From: Neobacillus sp. Marseille-Q6967
GTDB lineage: Bacteria > Bacillota > Bacilli > Bacillales > Cytobacillaceae
DNA length: 64,000 nt
Reading direction: 5' to 3'
Assembly (NCBI RefSeq): GCF_946151075.1
Contig: NZ_CAMGZB010000001.1
Coordinates: 124,001 to 188,000 of the forward strand
Part shown: in pieces, positions 24,557-33,856 of the stretch
How the letters are laid out: each line of letters begins with the position of its first letter
Numbering within the stretch: the first letter of the stretch is position 1
Translations under genes and position numbers: made by a program
Notes under the pieces: model-generated
Database searches by the model: none
What the model saw: only the letters and a program-made list of their open reading frames with translations
What the model was told of the DNA's origin: nothing

Positions 24557-26059
24557 GTGGAGCGTAAAGTGGAACAGCTTTTACATAAAGGGCTTAGTAT
24601 CGTATTAGAATTAAAAGAGCCATTTTTAACAGAATGGAAGCAATTATCGAAAACCGTTTCACACAAAAATAGTAATATCGTAAATCACTTCCATTCGATG
24701 GTTGAGTTTGCTTTAAAAGAGTTATCCAATAATGAAACACCCAGTGCTGATTCGTTTATACTCTCTCTTCTTGCTGAATGGCAAAACCGTTTTTCTTCCA
24801 ACCAAGATGAATACGATACGATCTTTTTATTAACAGCAATTGAAAACTTATTTCATAAATTGCTAGTCGAATTTCAATCAGCAACTTCACTCGATCACCA
24901 TGCGATTCAAACCTTATTCTCTAGAATTTGGGACCACACTTTATTGACTCTGGATTATGAGGAACAGCATGAGAAGTGGCTAAAAATGTTACTGGCTACC
25001 AATATCCTTCCAATGGAATGGATTGCCCTCATTAAAAAGGAGCAAAGTGATTTTAAAATTGAAAGCGTTGTCACACCTGATGCACAACCAGTCAGCAGCC
25101 ACCTGCTTGGAATGTGTTCCGGCCTTAAAGCAGCCGAGCTTGAACATCTTTCTACCGCTATAACAAGATTGCTAGTAACCGAAAAAGAAGAAACCCTCAT
25201 TGTCCAAGTAGATTGCCTAAATGATATCCTTTTAATCAAGCTTAAGGAAAAAAGTTTCCCTGTTACAGCCCAGCAAACAGAACTGATTCGTGGAATGTAT
25301 CTTCGGTTGTTGAAGCTGCATCATCTCGAGAACAAGATGGAATGGAAAGATGCTTCCCTGCTTTTTTTACAGCGGTTGTTGCCCTGCAGAACACCAGAAC
25401 AGGCCGTTCATGCCGTAACCAAGGGGTTAGTTGATTATATGCCATTTAAGCGTTGTGCCTTGTTTTTGTATAATCACTATGAGGCTAAAGGAATCGGGGT
25501 ATCAGGGTATAATGTGAACAGTCCTTCTGTTCAAAAAATCCGAGAAGAAATTTTCCAGCTTCCATTAATTAAAAAGTATTTACCTTCCCTATTCCAATCG
25601 CAGCCTCTCTATTTTTCTAACGCCGCAGAGGTCCTGCCAGATAAGTATGTAAAAGAGTTTAGTTTAAAGTCCCTCGTTGTACTGCCAATTTTCGTATCAG
25701 CTGAAAATAGACTCATTGGAATCGCTCTTTTAGACCAAGGAGAAGATACCCATTTTGATTTATCAGCACAAACGTTAACCACTTTAGTTAAGTTCGGGCA
25801 ATACTCCGGAGAATTATTATATTCGCTTTGGGACGAAGCCCTGCAGCAATTTGGAGCCGAAAACGGAGTATTAACACTTAGGGAAAAAGAAGTATTAAAG
25901 CTGATTGCCAAAGGAGCATCTATTAACGAGGCAGCCCAGCAGCTGCATCTCAGCAGTTATACTGTCCGGGACTATGTGTCCGTGATTATTCAAAAATTAG
26001 CCGCCAAGAACCGAACCGATGCCGCTGTAAAAGCTATCCGAATGAAGTTGATTTCATAA
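24557..26059 (+). CDS. LuxR-type transcriptional regulator with GAF domain
   Basis: A 500-residue cytoplasmic regulator. The N-terminal half is helical without a recognised domain; a GAF-like sensor domain covers about residues 275-420. The C-terminal HTH (about 432-495) has the LuxR/GerE pattern LTLREKEVLKLIAKGASINEAAQQLHLSSYTVRDYVSVIIQKL. The GTG start follows AGGAGGG by six bases. It is transcribed divergently from the DUF6230 operon with 195 bp between, so local control is the best guess. Confidence 0.8.
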   Translation: MERKVEQLLHKGLSIVLELKEPFLTEWKQLSKTVSHKNSNIVNHFHSMVEFALKELSNNETPSADSFILSLLAEWQNRFSSNQDEYDTIFLLTAIENLFHKLLVEFQSATSLDHHAIQTLFSRIWDHTLLTLDYEEQHEKWLKMLLATNILPMEWIALIKKEQSDFKIESVVTPDAQPVSSHLLGMCSGLKAAELEHLSTAITRLLVTEKEETLIVQVDCLNDILLIKLKEKSFPVTAQQTELIRGMYLRLLKLHHLENKMEWKDASLLFLQRLLPCRTPEQAVHAVTKGLVDYMPFKRCALFLYNHYEAKGIGVSGYNVNSPSVQKIREEIFQLPLIKKYLPSLFQSQPLYFSNAAEVLPDKYVKEFSLKSLVVLPIFVSAENRLIGIALLDQGEDTHFDLSAQTLTTLVKFGQYSGELLYSLWDEALQQFGAENGVLTLREKEVLKLIAKGASINEAAQQLHLSSYTVRDYVSVIIQKLAAKNRTDAAVKAIRMKLIS

Positions 26060-26097
26060 GAAAGAGCAGCTCCAGATGGAAAGCTGCTCTTTTTATT
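26060..26097. terminator. Bidirectional terminator between the LuxR gene and queF
   Basis: AAAGAGCAGCT and AGCTGCTCTTT form an 11-bp stem with T-rich flanks on both strands. Confidence 0.85.
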
Positions 26098-26595
26098 TTA
26101 GCGATTATCGATTTTTTCCGGATATAAGTCGTGGTTCATAAGACGGTGATCCGCCATTTGCTCATATTTTGTTCCAGGTCTGCCGTAGTTGCAGTAAGGG
26201 TCAATAGATATCCCGCCTCTTGGCGTGAATTTACCCCAAACCTCGATATAACGAGGATCCATTAATTTGATTAAATCATTCATAATAATGTTCATGCAAT
26301 CCTCATGGAAATCACCATGGTTGCGGAAGCTGAATAAATAAAGTTTAAGTGATTTGCTTTCTACCATTTTCTTATCAGGAATATAGCTGATATAAATGGT
26401 AGCAAAGTCAGGCTGGCCTGTTTTGGGGCAAAGACTCGTAAACTCTGGGAAGTTAAATTTTACAAAATAATCACGATTTGGGTGTTTGTTATCAAACGCC
26501 TCTAATACTTCTGGAGTATATTCAAATAAATATTTAGTACCTTGGTTACCTAATAAGGTTACACCTTCTAATTCTGCATCCGTTCTTCCTGCCAT
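26098..26595 (-). CDS. queF: NADPH-dependent 7-cyano-7-deazaguanine (preQ0) reductase
   Basis: Reduces preQ0 to preQ1 in queuosine biosynthesis. The 165-residue protein is the short type I QueF. The nucleophilic Cys is in [13 protein letters not shown] (about residue 55), with the ESKSLKLYL motif that binds NADPH and the substrate Glu following. ATG at 26595 is preferred (AGGAGG eight bases upstream) over the adjacent TTG. A preQ1 riboswitch lies upstream. Confidence 0.95.
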   Translation of the reverse strand: MAGRTDAELEGVTLLGNQGTKYLFEYTPEVLEAFDNKHPNRDYFVKFNFPEFTSLCPKTGQPDFATIYISYIPDKKMVESKSLKLYLFSFRNHGDFHEDCMNIIMNDLIKLMDPRYIEVWGKFTPRGGISIDPYCNYGRPGTKYEQMADHRLMNHDLYPEKIDNR

Positions 26596-26642
26596 CAAAA
26601 GTTCCTCCTAAATTCCGTATCATAAGGGGTGGGTTCTGATAT

Positions 26643-26672
26643 TAAAAAAACCATATCCTAAGGATATGGTTA
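26643..26672 (-). terminator. Expression-platform terminator of the preQ1 riboswitch
   Basis: AACCATATCC TTA GGATATGGTT followed by a T7 run on the minus strand, between the aptamer and queF. Confidence 0.85.
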
Positions 26673-26683
26673 AATTCTCCATT

Positions 26684-26723
26684 CCATAGTTTTTTATAGA
26701 GGGTATTCGCTATGAACCTCTCC
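26684..26723 (-). ncRNA. PreQ1-I riboswitch upstream of queF
   Basis: On the minus strand AGAGGTTC-ATAGC-GAATA-CCCTCT-ATAAAAAACTA follows the preQ1-I consensus: a short stem, a C-containing loop and the A-rich tail forming the pseudoknot. The terminator at 26643-26672 would be stabilised when preQ1 binds, shutting off queF. Confidence 0.92.
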
Positions 26724-26862
26724 TTACATACAGGTAGTAATTAGTTTTCTTTTCATTGTAACTATAAAGAATAAGCTATAAACTGTCAATCGACATTTTG
26801 TTGGAAAAATCGACTCCTATGCACTATAATGATAGAAATCGTATGATTCGGAGGAATTAGTA

Positions 26863-27267
26863 ATGTTAACTGAGTTTAAAAAGTTCGCGATGAAAGGTAA
26901 CGTAATCGACCTTGCTGTCGGGGTTATCATTGGCGGAGCATTCGGGAAAATTGTATCCTCCCTTGTCAATGATGTCATCATGCCTTTAATTGGGTTACTA
27001 TTAGGCGGCATTAGTTTTACAAAATTGGCCTTTACGTTTGGGGATGCGACTGTAAAATATGGTCAGTTTATTCAAACTGTCGTTGACTTCTTAATTATTG
27101 CGTTTTCTGTTTTCCTATTTATAAAGTTCCTCAGCCGTTTTAAGAAGAAAGAGGAAGAAGAAGTGAAAGTAGTCGTTGAAGTCGACAAGAAAGAAGAATT
27201 ACTTGCGGAAATTCGAGATTTACTTCGTGCGGAAAAAGAACTTTCAAGAAAAAATGAAACTTCTTGA
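26863..27267 (+). CDS. mscL: Large-conductance mechanosensitive channel
   Basis: A 134-residue channel subunit that opens under membrane tension to release solutes. The conserved start [35 protein letters not shown] contains the N-terminal amphipathic helix and TM1. TM2 is at about residues 68-88, followed by the RFKKKEEEE basic-acidic cluster and a C-terminal helix bundle. CGGAGG precedes the ATG. Confidence 0.95.
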   Translation: MLTEFKKFAMKGNVIDLAVGVIIGGAFGKIVSSLVNDVIMPLIGLLLGGISFTKLAFTFGDATVKYGQFIQTVVDFLIIAFSVFLFIKFLSRFKKKEEEEVKVVVEVDKKEELLAEIRDLLRAEKELSRKNETS

Positions 27268-27314
27268 CCATTTGCTCGTATATTTAGATATAAAAACTTT
27301 AGAGGTGAAGAAAA

Positions 27315-27953
27315 TTGTATCCACAAACATCTACTGAATTTATGCCATCTGTTATTCGTACGTTTGCCCTTTCACTGGCTTTCGCGTTTCTTGGCACAAT
27401 GGCAGGTGTTTATGTCCCGCCTAGTTTATTTTTACCATTAGCCATTCTTGAATTTGTCATGCTGATCGTGGCATTCTTCTTCAGACGAAGAAAAGCAATT
27501 TCTTATACGTTCTTATATGTTTTCACTTTTATTTCAGGGATTACCTTATACCCCATTGTTTCCTATTACGCGGCTACAGCTGGTGCTAATGTAGTCATGA
27601 TGGCCTTCGGAACGACAACCGTTGTGTTTACAGGTATCGGAATCTATGCAGCCAAATCGAAACGGAACTTCTCTTTCTTAGGTGGATTCCTTTTAGCAGC
27701 ATTGCTGGCATTAGTTGCTATTTCGATTTTTAATATTTTTGTTCCATTAAGTTCTACAGGAATGCTAGCTTTCTCGTTCATCGGGGTATTAGTTTTTAGT
27801 GGTTACGTATTATTTGATATTAGTCGGATGAAGCATTACGGAGTAACGGCAGAAGAAGTTCCATTGATGGCATTAAATCTTTACTTAGACTTTATCAATT
27901 TATTTGTAAGCATTCTTCGTATTTTCGGGATTCTTTCCTCAAATGATGATTAA
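27315..27953 (+). CDS. yetJ: BAX inhibitor-1 family calcium-leak channel (YetJ)
   Basis: A 212-residue protein with seven membrane helices. RRRKAISYTFLYVFTFISGITLYPIV and the end ALNLYLDFINLFVSILRIFGILSSNDD closely follow B. subtilis YetJ, a pH-sensitive Ca2+ leak channel whose gating involves an Asp pair near the C-terminus (D in YLDF and SSNDD region). TTG start with AGAGGTGAAG upstream. It lies 47 bases after mscL and may be cotranscribed. Confidence 0.88.
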   Translation: MYPQTSTEFMPSVIRTFALSLAFAFLGTMAGVYVPPSLFLPLAILEFVMLIVAFFFRRRKAISYTFLYVFTFISGITLYPIVSYYAATAGANVVMMAFGTTTVVFTGIGIYAAKSKRNFSFLGGFLLAALLALVAISIFNIFVPLSSTGMLAFSFIGVLVFSGYVLFDISRMKHYGVTAEEVPLMALNLYLDFINLFVSILRIFGILSSNDD

Positions 27954-27962
27954 TAGGTCATA

Positions 27963-27998
27963 CAAAAAGTCCAGTTCAATTGAATTGGACTTTTTTTG
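27963..27998. terminator. Terminator of yetJ
   Basis: AAAAAGTCCAGTTCAATTGAATTGGACTTTTTTT forms a long nearly perfect stem with T tail. Confidence 0.88.
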
Positions 27999-28033
27999 TG
28001 AAGTTATAAGTAAAACAAGTTTTTTGGACTTGG

Positions 28034-28130
28034 AGTGACCGAACTCTTCGCATTTTTCGTTTTTCGGTCATTGCAGCCCCCCTAAATGACCATTCCCTTC
28101 TCTTAAAACCAATTTCGGTCACTGACTGAA
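28034..28130. repeat. Interspersed TGACC/GGTCA motifs
   Basis: Four copies of the motif TGACC(G/A) or its complement occur within 100 bp (GTGACCGAA, TTCGGTCATTG, AATGACCAT, TTCGGTCACTG). This 220-bp intergenic stretch holds no gene. It may be a small repeat family. Confidence 0.4.
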
Positions 28131-28173
28131 CTTGCCTCTCAATAACCGCTCCTCCTTCATCCGAGGAGAACAT

Positions 28174-28677
28174 TCAAGCTAATGTTTGAAGCTTTGGTCG
28201 CAGGCGTTCTTTTGCTCGTTTGATTCTTGTTTTGACGGTTGAGATTGGCAGGTTACTTTTTACAGAGATTTCGTTAAGAGTGTAATCCTGGTAGTAATAA
28301 AGATAAATCGGTTTTTGATAGATTTCCGGCAACGTCTTTACTTTCTCAGCCATTTTGGTGGCAGAGTCTTTAAGCAGAACCCTTTCTTCCGGAAGAGGTG
28401 TCGGCTCTATTACTACCGAATAAGAATACACTTCCTCCTTCCAAAACTGCTTCGTTTTATTTTCTTTCCGCCAATAATCCCGGCACTTATTGGCCGCTAT
28501 CGTAAACAGCCAATTTTTCAATTTCGATGATTCTTGAATCGTCGGGAAAGCCAAATAAGCAGAAAGCAAGGTTTCCTGGTACAGATCCTCAGCAAGCTCT
28601 TTATGTTTTACAAGCGAGAATATATAAAGATAGACAGATTTTCCATATTCGAGTATAGCATCTTCAAATTTCTCCAT
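28174..28677 (-). CDS. ECF-type RNA polymerase sigma factor
   Basis: A 167-residue sigma-70 family factor. Region 2 covers about residues 8-75 (LAEDLYQETLLSAYLAF, LKNWLFTIAANKCRDYWRK). Region 4 covers about 110-160 (LPEIYQKPIYLYYYQDYTLNEISVKSNLPISTVKTRIKRAKERL). The ATG at 28677 is preferred because GGGGAAGGA lies ten bases upstream and residues before it lack family similarity. No anti-sigma factor gene is adjacent. It lies downstream of a flippase gene in the same direction. Confidence 0.85.
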   Translation of the reverse strand: MEKFEDAILEYGKSVYLYIFSLVKHKELAEDLYQETLLSAYLAFPTIQESSKLKNWLFTIAANKCRDYWRKENKTKQFWKEEVYSYSVVIEPTPLPEERVLLKDSATKMAEKVKTLPEIYQKPIYLYYYQDYTLNEISVKSNLPISTVKTRIKRAKERLRPKLQTLA

Positions 28678-28766
28678 TTGGTACATTCCTTCCCCTGGAT
28701 TAATGATCCTCACTACAATAGACGCTGGATAGACCATTAACCCCTACACGTTCCCAAGAACTTTTT

Positions 28767-30095
28767 CTAATGATTTTTTGGAATAATTCCTTTCATGAAT
28801 ATTGATACGCCTATTTTTTTACAGATACTTAAGTAATGCATTAAAGCTAATAACACGGAGCTTGTGTTCATGGCGATGATAACGCCCTCCATTCTCCATT
28901 CCGGACTGGAGGCTAACACGATGATGATCGCAAACGAAACGATGGTCGACCAAATTGAATGGATAAACGTGTCTTTAATCAGCCCCATTCCAATTAAAAA
29001 GGCCTGCATCGGCATCACGAAAAAGTGAAAAAGGAAAAATGGCCAGAGTGCTTGCAAATAAAAGGCCGCGGTCGACGAATCAAAGAATATGGAAGTAAGC
29101 CGACCGGCTAACACATAAAAGATCACCACTGCCGGGACCCCATAGAGGAATGTAAGTTTCATTACTTGAGAGAGCATCTTTTGTAAACTCCCAAATCTCC
29201 CTTGTGAATAGGTCTTTGAAACAGCAGGAATTAACACGGTCATCAAAGAATGCGCGATAAAAGCCGGGAAAAATCCTATTGTTACCGCAACCCCCATCAG
29301 CATTCCAAATTGTTCAGTCGCAATGGTTTCAGAAAGTCCCGATCGAACCAGCGCTGCTTTAATGAGAAACGGCTGAACCGCACCAGTTAAAGCGGAAAAA
29401 AGCCGCAAAGCTGTCGTTGGCACGCTAACGCTCATAAGATTTTTACGAACAGCCTTCCGGTTCAAGTTCGAAAATGGCAGACGTTTCAGATGCTGAAATT
29501 GGATAATAAACAAATAAACCAAATACAGAAACACGGCAACTTCACTGCCGATAAATGTGGCGATTGCTATTAACAATGCTGTTTCCGTATTAAAATCGAA
29601 GAACCTAAAAAGTAAAAACATCAATATAAGTTGTGATGATTTGCGTAAGAAATTGGCGACAGCAATTTTCCCCATCTGATGTCTTCCCATAAAATAACCG
29701 CGTGAAACAGAGGTAAAAGAAATAACCGGGATTAAAATAATCACAAGCCATTTCGTATAAGGATGATAGCCTTGGAAAACTGGAATAAGCGGAATGATGG
29801 CTGCAGCAAGCAGCAAGAGAATACTGGTGAAAATAATCGTAATTACTACCGCATGGTAGAGGATGTTCCGATGAAACCTTTCCTCTTTCTCTGCAATAAA
29901 CTTTGAGATGGATACCGGCAGTTCGAAACTAGATAAGAGTACAATTAAATAAATCGTCGGCAGAATGGACATGTAAAGCCCTAACCCATGCTTGCCAAGC
30001 TCTTTTGCCAAAATAAGATTCAGTACAAACTCAACGCCTTCACCTAAAAAAGCGGAAACCGCCAAAAAGAAAATTCCCTTGTAGTAAATACTCAT
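28767..30095 (-). CDS. Oligosaccharide flippase (MOP superfamily, SpoVB/YkvU-like)
   Basis: A 442-residue protein with about twelve to fourteen membrane helices. The start YYKGIFFLAVSAFLGEGVEFVLNLILAKELGKHGLGLY and the motifs SVSRGYFMGRHQMG and LMTVLIPAVSK are typical of the polysaccharide/lipid flippase family containing SpoVB and YkvU; length is nearest to YkvU. It probably moves lipid-linked saccharides across a membrane, perhaps in sporulation. The start at 30095 is chosen for AAGGGGAATC upstream. Confidence 0.75.
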   Translation of the reverse strand: MSIYYKGIFFLAVSAFLGEGVEFVLNLILAKELGKHGLGLYMSILPTIYLIVLLSSFELPVSISKFIAEKEERFHRNILYHAVVITIIFTSILLLLAAAIIPLIPVFQGYHPYTKWLVIILIPVISFTSVSRGYFMGRHQMGKIAVANFLRKSSQLILMFLLFRFFDFNTETALLIAIATFIGSEVAVFLYLVYLFIIQFQHLKRLPFSNLNRKAVRKNLMSVSVPTTALRLFSALTGAVQPFLIKAALVRSGLSETIATEQFGMLMGVAVTIGFFPAFIAHSLMTVLIPAVSKTYSQGRFGSLQKMLSQVMKLTFLYGVPAVVIFYVLAGRLTSIFFDSSTAAFYLQALWPFFLFHFFVMPMQAFLIGMGLIKDTFIHSIWSTIVSFAIIIVLASSPEWRMEGVIIAMNTSSVLLALMHYLSICKKIGVSIFMKGIIPKNH

Positions 30096-30182
30096 ACTTG
30101 ATTCCCCTTCATACATATCTGCTTTTACTAGCCTATGAGACAAGTTATAAGATTAGTAGGGGGAATTTTTCACCTGAAAGTG

Positions 30183-30212
30183 AAAAAGGACTTGCACAAG
30201 CCCTTTTTACAG
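30183..30212 (-). terminator. Terminator of the lia operon
   Basis: AAAAAGGGCTTG TG CAAGTCCTTTTT on the minus strand, just after liaR. Confidence 0.85.
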
Positions 30213-30218
30213 TTGGAA

Positions 30219-30851
30219 TTATTTTATAAGAGAATGTTTAAACGCATAGATGACGGCTTGTGTCCGATCTTGGACATCTAGTTTGCTTAAAATATTGCTG
30301 ACATGGGTTTTAACCGTTTTCAAAGCGATATAAAGTTCATCGGCAATTTCCTGATTGGATTTTCCCTCTGCCATTAACAATAAGATTTCCATTTCCCTGC
30401 TGGTTAGTTCCTCATGCAGCAAGTGTTGATTTTTCTGGCGCATTTTCATCATCATTTTCCCTGTTACTTCAGGTTCCAGTACGGATTGACCATGGTATGT
30501 AGCCCGGACAGCGTTGGCAATTTCACCAGCTTTTGATGTTTTCAGCATATAGCTGGTTGCTCCTGCTTCCAGGGCTGGATATACCTTTTCATCGTCTAAG
30601 AAACTTGTCACGATGATAATCTTAGCTTCGGGCCATTCATCAATGATTTTTCTGGTGGCTTCAATTCCATCCATTTCTTTCATTACTAAGTCCATTAAAA
30701 TAATATCCGGTCTTAGTTCAAGGGCTAGTTTAACGCCTTCTTTGCCGTCTGCCGCCTCGCCCACCACTTCGATATCAGGCTGTGCTGACAGGTAGGATGA
30801 AACACCAATACGTACCATTTCATGATCATCTACAAATACAACTCTAATCAT
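30219..30851 (-). CDS. liaR: Cell-envelope stress response regulator LiaR
   Basis: A 210-residue NarL-type response regulator: receiver domain (DDHEM near 8-12, phospho-Asp in [17 protein letters not shown] at about 54, T in VTSF, K in MLKTSK) and a LuxR HTH at about 145-205. Length equals B. subtilis LiaR. The ATG at 30851 is used (GGAG nine bases upstream); it overlaps the end of liaS. It activates liaIH when lipid II-cycle antibiotics act. Confidence 0.9.
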   Translation of the reverse strand: MIRVVFVDDHEMVRIGVSSYLSAQPDIEVVGEAADGKEGVKLALELRPDIILMDLVMKEMDGIEATRKIIDEWPEAKIIIVTSFLDDEKVYPALEAGATSYMLKTSKAGEIANAVRATYHGQSVLEPEVTGKMMMKMRQKNQHLLHEELTSREMEILLLMAEGKSNQEIADELYIALKTVKTHVSNILSKLDVQDRTQAVIYAFKHSLIK

Positions 30852-31893
30852 TTGCACCATCTCCATTAATCATCACTGGAACCTTCACTTCCAACCTTGT
30901 TCCTTGATCCTTCACACTGATTACTTTTAACGTACCGCCGACTTCCACCGCACGTTCATGCATATTTTGCATCCCATAAGAGCCCGCCTTCGTGTTGTCC
31001 ACTTCAAAGCCAATTCCATCATCGACAATTCTTAAAATGACAAGATTATCCCGTTTTACCAGTAACACATCAAGCTTGCCGGCTTTCGAGTGTCTAAGCG
31101 TGTTCGATACCGATTCCTGAAGAATGCGAAACAAGTGGTCTTCGATACCCTTATCAAGCGGGAAATCTTCCAATTTCCATTTAATTTCCATTATCACCTT
31201 TTGTGATAATTCGATTAACAGCTCTTCAATTCCTTCTTTTAGCGATTTATTCTTTAAGGCAACCGGGCGGAGGTGTAAAAGCAATGCTCTCATTTCAAGC
31301 TGTGATTGGTGAATCATCTCTTCTACCATTTTCAGCTGCTTTGACTCCACGGAATCCTCCGGTGATTGTTTTGTTTCATTGATGGCTGACATCATCATGG
31401 ACGCAGCGAATAATTGCTGACTAACAGAATCATGCAATTCCCTCGCAAGCCGATTCCTCTCCTGTGAGATAATTTCTTGAATTCTTGTCTCCTGATCTTC
31501 CACTTTTTCCGTGGCGAGCCGCTGTGAAATCTTGGCCTGTTCAGACATTTGTTTCCCGATTTCATCCATTCTCGCAGTGATACTTTGAACTTCGGAAACG
31601 GCAGGCTTATCTTTAGGATCGACTTTTTTCCCCTGTAACAATTGCAGTAATAAGAACTCAATCACTTGAAATTGCCGCCGCCAAAAAATGCCGGAAATAA
31701 TTCCAAATACACATCCTAAAAAAATACTGAATGCTGGGATAAAAATAATAAATGGAACATCCATGATTTCTTGGTTCCATAAATGGCCCCAATCAGCAAT
31801 GGGGAAAACGATGATAAAAGCCGCAGAAGTAATGACAGCAATTAACAAGGACGAACCAATACTCCAAACAATCTGGCGTCCGATGGTACTCAT
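30844..31893 (-). CDS. liaS: Sensor histidine kinase LiaS
   Basis: A 349-residue kinase with two N-terminal membrane helices (about 12-32 and 48-68), a HAMP-like linker, a HisKA_3 domain with the phospho-His in [15 protein letters not shown] (about residue 155) and an HATPase domain ([14 protein letters not shown]). It partners LiaR and is held inactive by LiaF. Its start overlaps the liaF stop by four bases, so translation is coupled. Confidence 0.9.
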   Translation of the reverse strand: MSTIGRQIVWSIGSSLLIAVITSAAFIIVFPIADWGHLWNQEIMDVPFIIFIPAFSIFLGCVFGIISGIFWRRQFQVIEFLLLQLLQGKKVDPKDKPAVSEVQSITARMDEIGKQMSEQAKISQRLATEKVEDQETRIQEIISQERNRLARELHDSVSQQLFAASMMMSAINETKQSPEDSVESKQLKMVEEMIHQSQLEMRALLLHLRPVALKNKSLKEGIEELLIELSQKVIMEIKWKLEDFPLDKGIEDHLFRILQESVSNTLRHSKAGKLDVLLVKRDNLVILRIVDDGIGFEVDNTKAGSYGMQNMHERAVEVGGTLKVISVKDQGTRLEVKVPVMINGDGAND

Positions 31894-32624
31894 ATCCGGC
31901 TCACCTCTAGGTTCCCCACCAATAATGAAGTGAAGATTTTGACTTTCTGCCCGGATTGGTCGTAACCAGCTGTTTTATAATGCAGGTTTTGGTTAAAGAC
32001 TTGGGATTGATGATTTTCAAAAACGGCTGTTGAACCGATAATGCTCGAGTGGTGGACACTTACTTCGATCTCATAGGGTACTTGGATTTGAATATTGCCA
32101 AAGACGTTCCGGATAAAAATAACCGTTTCCCCTTCAGGCAGTACCGTATTACTTAAATCGATCATCGTATCGCCTATACCTGATTGAATATTAATGTCAT
32201 TCCACTCATAAACATTTTCCGGCGTTTTTTGTTGCCCCAAAAATATATTCTCAATTAGTGGCTTGGTCTGAATCAACGTTTCTGTCTGTTGGACGTGTTC
32301 CGTTTCTTTTAGTTGAACCGCTATTTTATTTGGATCCTTTTTTGTATGAAAATAATTAATAATAAAGTGCAATAAAATCGCCAATAACAAAAACCTGAAG
32401 GTTAACATACTAAAAACACTTATTAGTAAGAAAGCAATTCCGGCGAAGAACAGAAATTTCCCAGTCTTCTTTCCAGCCTTTTTTCGGCCTAAGTAGATTA
32501 ATCCTCCAGAAAATAATAGGGAGAAAATAAGACCGCTGTTGAAAAAAAGGATTTCTAATAGCAGAACAACTACCCCAATGATCACCAGCCAGCTGGTATA
32601 ATCATTTTTCTTATTTTTTAACAT
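31890..32624 (-). CDS. liaF: LiaF, inhibitor of LiaRS
   Basis: A 244-residue membrane protein: about four hydrophobic segments in residues 10-95 and a C-terminal cell-wall-active antibiotics response domain (NDINIQSGIGDTMIDLSNTVLPEGETVIFIRNVFGNIQIQVP, about 140-240). It keeps LiaS silent without stress. It is first in the liaFSR part, separated from liaH by a terminator. Confidence 0.9.
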   Translation of the reverse strand: MLKNKKNDYTSWLVIIGVVVLLLEILFFNSGLIFSLLFSGGLIYLGRKKAGKKTGKFLFFAGIAFLLISVFSMLTFRFLLLAILLHFIINYFHTKKDPNKIAVQLKETEHVQQTETLIQTKPLIENIFLGQQKTPENVYEWNDINIQSGIGDTMIDLSNTVLPEGETVIFIRNVFGNIQIQVPYEIEVSVHHSSIIGSTAVFENHQSQVFNQNLHYKTAGYDQSGQKVKIFTSLLVGNLEVSRI

Positions 32625-32655
32625 ATGGCCTCCCCCTCCCTTTTTGGATTGTCAT

Positions 32656-32691
32656 GTTTAAAAAGGCGCAAATGCTCTACGCCTTTTTAGA
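32656..32691 (-). terminator. Terminator between liaH and liaF
   Basis: AAAAAGGCG / CGCCTTTTT stem on the minus strand. It limits read-through from the inducible liaIH part into liaFSR. Confidence 0.75.
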
Positions 32692-32705
32692 ATATCATGT
32701 TTTGG

Positions 32706-33353
32706 TTAAGAAATGGACTTGCTTTCTTCCAATTTCATTTCTTTTTCTAATTGAGCAATTTTTGCATCAATCGTGCTGCGATAATAGGCACTTTTTGCCT
32801 CGTGATCTAATCGGTCAATATAATCTTCCACTTCTTGAAAGCGGGACACTGTTTTATCCGAGTTTTTGGATGAATCCAGCACCTGATCCATGCGGTGATT
32901 CGCTCGTGTTACATTTTCACGGCCCATCAGTTCAAGGCGGCGGATTTGCATATCTTTTAACTTATGTTTCATGTCCTCGTATTTTCTTTCGAGTTCGCTT
33001 AATTGACCATTTACTTGTTCGAGCGATTCAGCCAAACGATCTGCACGGCTTTGATATTGCTGATGCTCTGCTGCAGCAAATTGATAAAGTTCTGTTTCAC
33101 CTGCTTTAGATGCAACCTCTGCTTGATATTTTCTTTTTTCAGCTAACTCTAATGCTTGGGAATGCTCTTTTATAAATTCAGCCTTCAGCATATGTTGACG
33201 CTCCAATAGCTTTCTTACTTTTTCCGTTTCCTGTTCACATTGACGCAGATATTGGTTTAGCAGTGCAATCGGATTTTTCTTTTCTTTTTGATCAAGGGCA
33301 CTGTGTAGATCAGCCATTACGGTATCTTTAATTCTTGTAAATAAGTTTGTCAT
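32706..33353 (-). CDS. liaH: PspA/IM30-family phage shock protein LiaH
   Basis: A 215-residue cytoplasmic protein, almost all coiled coil, beginning with the family pattern FTRIKDTVMADLHSALDQKEKKNPIALLNQYLRQCEQETEKVRKLLERQ. It forms large rings that protect the membrane under antibiotic stress and is the main LiaR target. Gene order liaI-liaH-liaF-liaS-liaR; no liaG between. Confidence 0.9.
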   Translation of the reverse strand: MTNLFTRIKDTVMADLHSALDQKEKKNPIALLNQYLRQCEQETEKVRKLLERQHMLKAEFIKEHSQALELAEKRKYQAEVASKAGETELYQFAAAEHQQYQSRADRLAESLEQVNGQLSELERKYEDMKHKLKDMQIRRLELMGRENVTRANHRMDQVLDSSKNSDKTVSRFQEVEDYIDRLDHEAKSAYYRSTIDAKIAQLEKEMKLEESKSIS

Positions 33354-33372
33354 CGTCTCTCTCTCCTCGATA

Positions 33373-33720
33373 TTAATAATTTTTTAATTCATTCCATTGT
33401 TTTTCAAAATTAACAAACGGGTCACTTTCCTCTTTCACTCTTGTGCGCTTTGTCCCGTTCCAGTTTTTATAAACAAGGTATAGGACGTATGCTGCAAGGA
33501 CTCCAATAATCGCAGGAGCGTTATGAATAGAAGCCATTAGTACAACGAATCCAATGATTCCAAGACCAATTTTTGCTCCAGTCGATTCAGCTTTTAGGAA
33601 CTGTTTGAAGATGAAGTACAGAAGTGCTGCACCGATTAGTAATCCTATCATAGGGCCAATCGTTGAAAGCAACACAATCGCTGCAATCCCTCCTGCTAAA
33701 CATAAACCAAACTTTTTCAT
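33373..33720 (-). CDS. liaI: LiaI-like membrane protein
   Basis: A 115-residue protein with three to four short hydrophobic segments (about 5-45 and 55-80) and a hydrophilic tail. The ATG at 33720 (AGGAGG seven bases upstream) is preferred over an upstream in-frame ATG at 33765. In B. subtilis LiaI anchors LiaH at the membrane; position directly before liaH supports the same role. Confidence 0.8.
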   Translation of the reverse strand: MKKFGLCLAGGIAAIVLLSTIGPMIGLLIGAALLYFIFKQFLKAESTGAKIGLGIIGFVVLMASIHNAPAIIGVLAAYVLYLVYKNWNGTKRTRVKEESDPFVNFEKQWNELKNY

Positions 33721-33802
33721 TTTGTTTCCTCCTTTCTTTCTTGATTTCATCTTACCTTTTTTCAATGTTCTTCATAATTGAGCCTTAGCTTTATTTTCAT
33801 AT

Positions 33803-33816
33803 CGGTCTCAAGACGT
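33803..33816. promoter_or_regulatory. Possible LiaR operator
   Basis: A short dyad GTCT-CA-AGAC at 33805-33814 lies about 90 bases upstream of liaI. LiaR sites contain inverted GTC elements, but this match is short. Confidence 0.3.
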
Positions 33817-33818
33817 AG

Positions 33819-33852
33819 AAAAGGTCAGTCCCTATTGATGGAACTGACCTTC
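33819..33852 (-). terminator. Terminator of the LysM-CAP gene
   Basis: GGTCAGTTCC / GGGACTGACC stem followed by TTTTC on the minus strand. Confidence 0.8.
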
Positions 33853-33856
33853 TGGG

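Noticed and set aside
27976..28173. 65-codon minus-strand frame between yetJ and the sigma factor gene
   Set aside because: No ribosome binding site, atypical composition, overlaps the terminator and repeat motifs.
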